Below are positions 45,311 to 51,380 of a stretch of DNA of 51,380 bases, piece by piece. The position numbers were made by a program, and so were the translations under genes. The notes beneath the pieces were generated by a model. The model did not search any database, was not told the origin of the DNA, and was given only the letters and a program-made list of their open reading frames with translations. Each line of letters starts with the position of its first letter. Position 1 is the stretch's first letter. Source of the DNA: Betaproteobacteria bacterium (GTDB lineage Bacteria > Pseudomonadota > Gammaproteobacteria > Burkholderiales > SHXO01); the NCBI GenBank assembly GCA_009693245.1, contig SHXO01000011.1, positions 1 through 51,380 on the forward strand, read 5' to 3'.

Positions 45311-46245
45311 AGAAATGCTTCGACGTGACGCAACGCCTGCTGAGTCAGTTCTGAGTGAAACGGGTCCAGCGCAATCGCATCGGGAATCGAACGTAACCAA
45401 GTCATTTGCCGCTTGGCGAGTTGCCGGGTGGCGGCGGTGCCTTTTTCGCGAAAGTTTTCCACCGGCGTATTCCCTTCCAAGTGTTCCCACGCTTGCCGGT
45501 AACCCACGCAGCGCATGGAGTTGTGGTTCTCGTGCAGCGCAAAGCGTTGCCGTAGTGCCCTTACTTCTTCGGCGAGTCCCTGGGCCAGCATGATGTCAAA
45601 GCGGCGCGCAATGCGCTCGTGCAGGCGGGCTCGATCCTGGGGCATCAACGCCAGGGTTAAAAGCCGGTGGCTGTCAAACTCCGGCCGCCCTCCCGAGGTC
45701 AAGGCGGATAGAGGGTGCCCAGTGAGTTGGAAAATTTCCAGCGCGCGCTGAATTCTCTGAGCGTCATTCGCGTTGATACGAGCCGCCGCCGCCGGGTCCA
45801 CCACGGCTAATTGCGCGTGCAGCGCGGGCCAGCCTTGCGTGCGTGCGCTCTCGCCTAGTAGTTGCCGAATCTCCGGGTTGGCGGTGGGGAGATCGTTGAG
45901 CCCTTGCCGTAGGGCGTGAAAGTAGAGCATGGTGCCACCGGCGAGAAGCGGAATGTTCCCGCGCCTGGTAATGGCTTGCATCAATCCCAAGGCGTCCGCG
46001 CGGAATTGCCCTGCGGAATAAGTTTCCGTGGGATCTCGTATGTCTATGAGATGGTGTGGAACGCGTGCCTGCATCCATGGTTCCGGTTTGGCCGTGCCTA
46101 TGTCCATGAAACAGTAAATTTGAGCGGAGTCCACGCTCACGATTTCCACGGCGAACCGCTCGGCGATCCGCATCGCCAAATCGGTTTTGCCGCTGGCCGT
46201 GGGACCCATTAGAAGAATCGCGGCGGGAAGCCGTTCCGGGCCCAT
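45304..46245 (-). CDS. miaA: tRNA dimethylallyltransferase
   Basis: Adds an isopentenyl group to A37 of tRNAs that read UNN codons. From ATG 46245 the protein has 313 residues, the family norm; an upstream in-frame ATG at 46341 would extend into mutL. The P-loop is LMGPTASGKTDLA (about 9-21), with SVDSAQIYCFMDIGTAKP, the DMAPP-pocket DPTETYSAGQF and PLLAGGTMLYF. Some bases of its start region overlap the end of mutL only if the longer start were used. The mutL-miaA order on one strand is conserved in many proteobacteria. Confidence 0.96.
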   Translation of the reverse strand: MGPERLPAAILLMGPTASGKTDLAMRIAERFAVEIVSVDSAQIYCFMDIGTAKPEPWMQARVPHHLIDIRDPTETYSAGQFRADALGLMQAITRRGNIPLLAGGTMLYFHALRQGLNDLPTANPEIRQLLGESARTQGWPALHAQLAVVDPAAAARINANDAQRIQRALEIFQLTGHPLSALTSGGRPEFDSHRLLTLALMPQDRARLHERIARRFDIMLAQGLAEEVRALRQRFALHENHNSMRCVGYRQAWEHLEGNTPVENFREKGTAATRQLAKRQMTWLRSIPDAIALDPFHSELTQQALRHVEAFLR

Positions 46246-46265
46246 GAAATGAAGGCCAACCGCCC

Positions 46266-48032
46266 CTAGCGGCCGCGAAGAAACAGACGGTCCAGCTCCG
46301 TCATGGAAATTTGCGTCCAAGTCGGGCGGCCGTGATTGCATTGCCCGGAGCGCTCCGTTTTCTCCATTTCGCGCAGCAATGCGTTGATCTCCTGCAAGGT
46401 CAGCGCGCGATTGGCGCGCACGGCACCGTGACAGGCCATGGTGGCTAGCAATTGGTCGCGCTGGGCATGCAGCACTTGGGTGGCGCCAAACTCCGCGATG
46501 TCCCTTAATACGGCGCGCGCGAGTTCCACGGGGTCCGCCGCTCTCAGCAATGCGGGAACGGAGCGCACCGCGAGGCTGTTGGGCCCCAGCACCGCGGTTT
46601 CGAATCCCAGATCCAGGAGCAAATCCGCATGCTCCTCCACCACGCCGTGCTCGGCCGGGGTGGACAAGAATGTCACGGGTATTAGTAGCCGTTGTGTAGG
46701 CATCGCACGCTGGTCCAACGCGGTCTTCAGCTTTTCATAGACGATGCGCTCGTGGGCCGCGTGCATGTCCACGATCACCACCCCTTGGGAATTTTGCGCC
46801 AGCACATAGACCCCGCGCAGTTGGCCGATGGCGAATCCTAGGGGCGCCTCGCTGCCGGCTTCCAATACGGCGCTCTTGGACTCCTCGAAAAGTTTCTCGT
46901 AAAAGCCGCTGGCATTCGTGGCGGCGCCTAATCCCAAGGATGGTTGCGCCGCGGGCATGGCGCTGATTCTGTCGAAATACGCTGGCGGGATGGGCTCGGA
47001 CATGTTCTGCACCGTTACTGGTGCGGCAGTCCCGGCTTTGGTTTGCGCCAAGGTTCTGGCTAGGACGCGCGTGACGAACTGGTGAATGGCCTGCGAATCG
47101 CGAAAACGCACCTCGCTTTTACTGGGATGCACGTTCACATCCACCTTGTGGGGGTCGGTGTTCAGAAATAAAACGTAGGAGGGGTGGCGCTCGTGATGCA
47201 GCACGTCGCGGTAGGCTTCCTTCACGGCATGGGCGATGACGCGGTCTCGCACGAAGCGCCCGTTGACGAAGAGGTATTGGTGATCGCGATCCCCGCGGCT
47301 GGCGGCCGGTGAGCCGATGGCGCCTTCCAAGCGAAATCCTGTTACCTCCTCCTCGACGGGCAGGCACGCGCGGCAGAATTCCGCGCCGAGAATAGCTTCA
47401 ATTCGCTCTTGCAAGGAGTGCGCTGGTAGGCGGCGCTGCGGACGCCCGTTATGCTGGAGGCGAAATTCGACGCGGGGGTGGGAGAGCGCGATGCGCTTGA
47501 ACGCTTCATCGCAATGGGCGTATTCCGTGGCTTCGCTGCGCAGAAATTTTCGGCGTGCCGGGGTGTTGTGATAGAGGTCGCGGGCTTCCACGCGAGTCCC
47601 GGCGGTGAGGGACACCGGCACCAAATCGCCGAGGATGCCGTTGGAGGCATCCACTTGCCAGCCGTGATCCGCATGCGCTCGCCGGGAACTCAAAGTCATG
47701 TCGGAGATGGCGGCGATGCTGGCAAGCGCTTCGCCGCGAAAACCCAGACTGCCCACCTGTTCAAGATCCTCCAAGGTGGCGATCTTGCTCGTGGCGTGGC
47801 GTGCCAATGCCAGGGGCAAGTCTTCGCGCTCAATGCCTTGGCCGTCGTCGGACACGCGAATCAAGCGCACGCCGCCCGCCGCCAGCTCCACGCCGATGGA
47901 GGCCGCGGCCGCATCGATACTGTTTTCGAGAAGCTCCTTCAATGCCGAGGCGGGCCGCTCCACGACCTCGCCCGCGGCGATTTGATTGATGAGCAGATCC
48001 GGTAGCGGGCGAATGGGTGGGTGCATGGGCAT
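46266..48032 (-). CDS. mutL: DNA mismatch repair protein MutL
   Basis: A GHKL ATPase of 588 residues that links mismatch recognition by MutS to downstream repair steps. The N-terminal ATPase carries LINQIAAGEVVERPASALKE, the DDGQGIERED box, ATSKI and SLGFRGEALASIA; the transducer domain has VNGRFVRD and the VDVNVHPSKSEVRF motif. The C-terminal dimerisation domain follows a variable linker (about 320-400). It has no obvious DQHA(x)2E(x)4E endonuclease motif (DMHAAHERIVYEKL is seen), though the similar DxHAxxE string deserves a closer look. It precedes miaA. Confidence 0.96.
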   Translation of the reverse strand: MPMHPPIRPLPDLLINQIAAGEVVERPASALKELLENSIDAAAASIGVELAAGGVRLIRVSDDGQGIEREDLPLALARHATSKIATLEDLEQVGSLGFRGEALASIAAISDMTLSSRRAHADHGWQVDASNGILGDLVPVSLTAGTRVEARDLYHNTPARRKFLRSEATEYAHCDEAFKRIALSHPRVEFRLQHNGRPQRRLPAHSLQERIEAILGAEFCRACLPVEEEVTGFRLEGAIGSPAASRGDRDHQYLFVNGRFVRDRVIAHAVKEAYRDVLHHERHPSYVLFLNTDPHKVDVNVHPSKSEVRFRDSQAIHQFVTRVLARTLAQTKAGTAAPVTVQNMSEPIPPAYFDRISAMPAAQPSLGLGAATNASGFYEKLFEESKSAVLEAGSEAPLGFAIGQLRGVYVLAQNSQGVVIVDMHAAHERIVYEKLKTALDQRAMPTQRLLIPVTFLSTPAEHGVVEEHADLLLDLGFETAVLGPNSLAVRSVPALLRAADPVELARAVLRDIAEFGATQVLHAQRDQLLATMACHGAVRANRALTLQEINALLREMEKTERSGQCNHGRPTWTQISMTELDRLFLRGR

Positions 48033-48195
48033 CGCGAAAAATTATAGCTGCTGTCTGCCCGAGAAAATTTATTTTCGCGCCAGCGCACCGGTGCCGGCCT
48101 GCTAAGCACGCGGATTCTCAACTATAATCCGCCGCCTTTTGCCTCCGTCGCGCAGGTGCGGCGAAGGCGTGCCGAGTAGTCAGGGAGAGATAAAG

Positions 48196-49326
48196 ATGCA
48201 GATCGGAATCCCGGCCGAGATACGCGCCGGCGAAACGCGTGTGGCCGCGACCCCGGAGACGGTGAAGAAACTCGCCGCCACCGGGAAACACAAGCTCGTT
48301 ATTCAGGCAGGTGCCGGCGAGCGCGCCTCGTACACCGATTCCGAGTACACCGCCGCAGGCGCCACCTTGGCGGGCAGCGCCGCGGAGGTGTATTCGCAAT
48401 CCGCCATCGTGCTCAAGGTGCGAGCGCCGCAGACCGCGGAATTGGAGCAATTCAAACGCGGAACCATCCTGGCCGGCTTGCTTAATCCCTTTGATGCGCA
48501 AGGTGTGCAGGCCATGGCACAAGCCGGATTGGCGGCATTTGCCATGGAATGGCTTCCGCGTATCACGCGGGCGCAGGCCATGGACGTATTGTCGTCGCAA
48601 GCCAATATCGCTGGCTACAAGGCGGTGATGATCGCGGCCAACGAGTACCAGCGCTTCATGCCCATGCTCATGACCGCGGCCGGAACGGTGAAGGCAGCCC
48701 GTGTGATGGTCCTGGGAGCGGGTGTGGCTGGATTACAGGCCATCGCCACGGCAAAACGCCTGGGGGCGGTAATCGAAGCTTCCGATGTGCGCCCAGCCGT
48801 GAAGGAACAAGTGGAAAGCCTCGGCGCCAAATTCTTGAATGTGCCTTTCGTCACGGACGAGGAGCGCGAAATTGCGCAAGGAGTGGGTGGCTACGCCCGC
48901 CCCATGCCGGCCGATTGGATGCGCCGCCAAGGCGAGTTGGTGCATGAACGCGCCAAGCAGGCGGACATCATCGTTACGACGGCCTTGATTCCGGGCCGTC
49001 CCGCTCCGGTCCTGCTGAAAGAAGACACCGTCAAGGCGATGAAGCCTGGCTCGGTCATCGTCGATATGGCGGTGGAGCAAGGCGGCAATTGCCCGCTCAC
49101 GGAGCGCGACCGGATCGTCATGAAGCATGGCGTGAAACTCGTGGGCATCACGAACTTGCCGGCGTTGGTGGCGGCCGATGCGAGCGCCTTGTACGCTCGC
49201 AATCTCCTCAATTTCATCAACCTCCTTGTGGATCCCAAGGGCGAACTCAATATGGACCGGCAAGATGAAATCATCGCGGGTAGCTTGATTTGCATCGATG
49301 GCGAAACCGTCAAGCGTGCCCCTTGA
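48196..49326 (+). CDS. pntAA: NAD(P) transhydrogenase alpha subunit, part 1
   Basis: The 377-residue NAD(H)-binding domain I of proton-translocating transhydrogenase, which makes NADPH from NADH using proton motive force. Marks are [41 protein letters not shown] (Rossmann), [15 protein letters not shown] and [15 protein letters not shown]. The alpha chain is split into two genes, as in Rhodospirillum rubrum and many proteobacteria. ATG 48196 is chosen over upstream in-frame codons for its GGGAGAG ribosome site and correct N-terminus. Confidence 0.95.
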   Translation: MQIGIPAEIRAGETRVAATPETVKKLAATGKHKLVIQAGAGERASYTDSEYTAAGATLAGSAAEVYSQSAIVLKVRAPQTAELEQFKRGTILAGLLNPFDAQGVQAMAQAGLAAFAMEWLPRITRAQAMDVLSSQANIAGYKAVMIAANEYQRFMPMLMTAAGTVKAARVMVLGAGVAGLQAIATAKRLGAVIEASDVRPAVKEQVESLGAKFLNVPFVTDEEREIAQGVGGYARPMPADWMRRQGELVHERAKQADIIVTTALIPGRPAPVLLKEDTVKAMKPGSVIVDMAVEQGGNCPLTERDRIVMKHGVKLVGITNLPALVAADASALYARNLLNFINLLVDPKGELNMDRQDEIIAGSLICIDGETVKRAP

Positions 49327-49358
49327 AACGTACCTATTGGCTTGTTAAAGGAAAACCG

Positions 49359-49664
49359 ATGCTCGATCCCACCATCGTCAATCTCACGGTGTTCGTGCTG
49401 GCCATATTCGTGGGTTACCACGTTGTCTGGAACGTCACACCGGCATTGCATACGCCTCTCATGTCGGTCACCAATGCCATATCCGGCATCATCATTGTAG
49501 GCGCCATGTTGGCGGCGGGCCCGAAAGACACTGACTTCGCCGCCATCCTGGGCTTCGTGGCGGTGGTGCTCGCTTCCATCAATGTATTCGGCGGATTCCT
49601 GGTGACGCAACGCATGCTGGAGATGTTCAAGAAGAAAGAACCCGCGGGCACCAAGAAAGGCTAG
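49359..49664 (+). CDS. pntAB: NAD(P) transhydrogenase alpha subunit, part 2
   Basis: A 101-residue membrane protein that supplies the first membrane helices (three segments, about 6-27, 35-55 and 60-84) of domain II, with [18 protein letters not shown], the conserved family core. It lies 32 bases after pntAA and 38 before pntB. Confidence 0.95.
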   Translation: MLDPTIVNLTVFVLAIFVGYHVVWNVTPALHTPLMSVTNAISGIIIVGAMLAAGPKDTDFAAILGFVAVVLASINVFGGFLVTQRMLEMFKKKEPAGTKKG

Positions 49665-49702
49665 CGATCAACCCCCTGTCCAACTAGAACCGATTCTTAT
49701 CC

Positions 49703-51082
49703 ATGAGCGCAAACAGCGCCGCTCTTTTCTACCTCGTTGCCTCCGTATTGTTTATCCTGGCGCTGAAGGGTTTGTCGGGACCACAGACCGCACGGCGCGG
49801 CAACGCCTTTGGCATGACCGGAATGTTGCTGGCGGTGGTGACGACCTTCATCATCACGCAAAACCTCACACTCATCGTGCTGGGTATCGCCGTGGGCGGC
49901 ACTATCGGCACCGTGGTCGCGAGACGCGTGCAGATGACGCAGATGCCCGAGTTGGTCGCCGCCATGCACTCCCTGGTGGGGCTTGCGGCGGTACTCATCG
50001 CTATCGCGGCGGTGCATAACCCCGCCGCTTTCGGACTGGCTGTCCCCTTGCCCATGGGCAACCGCCTGGAGTTGTTCATCGGGACTTTCGTGGGCGCGAT
50101 CACCTTTTCCGGGTCCGTGGTGGCCTTCGGGAAACTCTCGGGGAAAATCTCCGGCGCGCCCATCACCTACAAGGGCCAGCACCTATTCAATTTGCTGCTG
50201 GCCCTGGTGATGATCGGTGCCGGTGTGGCATTCTTCCTGGGGGCGAGGGAGGCTCAGTGGACGCCCTTCATCGTGATGACCGTGATCGCCTTCGTGTTGG
50301 GCGTGCTCATCATCATTCCCATCGGCGGCGCGGATATGCCGGTGGTGATCTCCATGCTGAACTCCTATTCCGGCTGGGCGGCGGCCGGAATAGGATTCTC
50401 GCTTAACAACACCATGCTGATCATTTCGGGTTCGTTGGTGGGATCCTCGGGCGCCATTCTTTCCTACGTGATGTGCAAGGCCATGAACCGCTCGTTTTTC
50501 AGCGTCATACTGGGCGGCTTCGGTGCGGCGGAAAGTGCCGGCGCTCAGGGTGCCGGCCAAAAGAATGTGCGTTCCGGTAGCTCCGAGGACGCGGCCTTTC
50601 TGCTCTCCAATGCCGAATCGGTCATGATCGTCCCCGGTTACGGACTGGCGGTGGCGCGGGCGCAGCACGCGGTGAAGGAAATGGCGCAGAAACTCACCGA
50701 GAAGGGCGTTCAAGTGCGCTACGCCATCCATCCCGTGGCGGGGCGTATGCCGGGTCACATGAACGTGCTTCTAGCGGAAGCCGAGGTTCCCTACGATCAA
50801 GTGCATGAGATGGAAGACATCAACAGCGAGTTCGGTACCACCGACGTGGTGTTGGTGCTGGGTGCCAATGACGTCGTCAATCCCCTGGCGCACGAAAAGG
50901 GCAGTCCCATCTATGGCATGCCCATATTGGAAGCGCATAAGGCCAGGACCGTCCTGGTCAACAAACGAAGCATGGCGGCGGGTTACGCAGGCTTGGATAA
51001 TCCTTTGTTCTACCTGGACAAAACCATGATGGTCTTCGGTGACGCCAAGAAAGTCGTGGAGGATATCGTCAAGGCTATTTAG
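49703..51082 (+). CDS. pntB: NAD(P) transhydrogenase beta subunit
   Basis: A 459-residue subunit with about nine membrane helices (residues 5-265), including the proton-channel region (TQMPELVAAMHSLVGLAAVL), and the C-terminal NADP(H)-binding domain III (about 290-459: VPGYGLAVARAQHAVKEM, HPVAGRMPGHMNVLLAEA, LVLGANDVVNPLA, VLVNKRSMAAGYAG). All signature regions are present. It ends the pnt operon, just before a strong terminator. Confidence 0.96.
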   Translation: MSANSAALFYLVASVLFILALKGLSGPQTARRGNAFGMTGMLLAVVTTFIITQNLTLIVLGIAVGGTIGTVVARRVQMTQMPELVAAMHSLVGLAAVLIAIAAVHNPAAFGLAVPLPMGNRLELFIGTFVGAITFSGSVVAFGKLSGKISGAPITYKGQHLFNLLLALVMIGAGVAFFLGAREAQWTPFIVMTVIAFVLGVLIIIPIGGADMPVVISMLNSYSGWAAAGIGFSLNNTMLIISGSLVGSSGAILSYVMCKAMNRSFFSVILGGFGAAESAGAQGAGQKNVRSGSSEDAAFLLSNAESVMIVPGYGLAVARAQHAVKEMAQKLTEKGVQVRYAIHPVAGRMPGHMNVLLAEAEVPYDQVHEMEDINSEFGTTDVVLVLGANDVVNPLAHEKGSPIYGMPILEAHKARTVLVNKRSMAAGYAGLDNPLFYLDKTMMVFGDAKKVVEDIVKAI

Positions 51083-51090
51083 TCCGGTCG

Positions 51091-51120
51091 CGCGCCATTC
51101 CACCGGAATGGCGTGTTTTT
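51091..51120 (+). terminator. Intrinsic terminator of the pnt operon
   Basis: CGCCATTCC and GGAATGGCG form a perfect 9-bp stem with a 3-base loop at 51093-51113, followed by TGTTTTT. It lies 10 bases after the pntB stop. Confidence 0.88.
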
Positions 51121-51229
51121 CGCACTCTCGCGAGCGGCGCCGGGCGTGAGTGGCCTCTTTCTGAACGCGCCGCGTACCCGTGTCTTGATCCGTAGCGCCC
51201 CTCCGTGGCGCGTTCCGTCTCCCGCCTTA

Positions 51230-51380
51230 AGGGCACCTCTAATAATCACTTTTCTACGACGGATCTCTTACCGCGTTAGCGAAATGAGTTTCATTCTCGG
51301 CCAGGTGACCTTCAGTCGGGTTATTTCTCGCCTTTCAAGGCGTTTTGCGAGCCTCTTCACTGGCTTTGTATCAAACTTAC
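51230..51380. mobile_element. Possible end of an insertion sequence (cut by the window)
   Basis: GGGCACCTCTAATAATC near 51231-51247 resembles the outer terminal repeat of some IS5-group elements, and beyond it the base composition shifts away from that of the neighbouring genes, with a small hairpin CGCCT-4-AGGCG followed by TTTT at 51329-51346. The other end and any complete transposase lie outside, so this rests on pattern memory only. Confidence 0.3.

Overview
The window is about 51.4 kb of GC-rich chromosomal DNA, densely coding, with gene families and gene orders typical of a betaproteobacterium: pilS-pilR, trxA-rho, a lysine/alanine-rich histone H1-like protein, the TIGR03623-type nuclease paired with an AddA-like helicase, CNP1-like and DUF3501 proteins, and a three-gene proton-translocating transhydrogenase. 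No rRNA, tRNA, prophage or CRISPR array was seen. The assignment is inferred from protein families, not from a marker gene.

Layout. 1-3104: pilS (5' end cut by the window), pilR, ampD. 3169-7550: NrdR-type boxes and promoter, then nrdA and nrdB of a class Ia ribonucleotide reductase. 7694-11284: histone H1-like gene, a KTSC-domain gene and an 847-residue multidomain Ser/Thr kinase. 11281-11475: a miniature inverted-repeat element between two convergent genes. 11472-14733: a hypothetical gene, a GST, otnK and an interrupted otnC. 14745-17408: small genes, rho and trxA on the minus strand. 17705-24148: ferredoxin and an AddB-like/AddA-like repair pair. 24154-26892: a damaged zone holding a gene split by an amber codon, a truncated PEP-CTERM-type sugar transferase, and an SLC13 transporter that is frameshifted and truncated. 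26895-30737: the rest of a minus-strand operon (aminotransferase, AI-2E family permease, MBL hydrolase, Thr/Ser dehydratase) whose last member is the broken transporter. 30844-36472: aldehyde dehydrogenase, glycine-zipper protein, OYE-family oxidoreductase, M20 peptidase and YiiX-like hydrolase. 36513-37427: a degP/htrA pseudogene that runs into the promoter of the next operon. 37590-40029: rubrerythrin, Fe-S protein, DUF3501. 40097-42881: a CFA-type synthase, a CNP1-like protein and an ExbD/ExbB pair. 43356-48032: xseA, a GlcG-like protein, miaA and mutL. 48196-51082: pntAA-pntAB-pntB with a strong terminator, followed by what may be the end of an insertion sequence.

How the genes fit together. 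Most are housekeeping: DNA precursor supply, recombination and mismatch repair, tRNA modification, transcription termination, thiol and NADPH redox balance, and peroxide defence. Accessory carbon metabolism is represented by otnK/otnC, an alpha-ketoglutaric semialdehyde dehydrogenase and the dehydratase operon. The most unusual observations are: five genes with clear inactivating lesions in one window; the inverted-repeat element bounded by CTAG copies that serve as the stop codons of both flanking genes; and the kinase that joins two receiver-like modules and a cyclase-like domain to a Hanks-type kinase. Several lesions could be assembly or base-calling errors, and this cannot be decided from the sequence alone.
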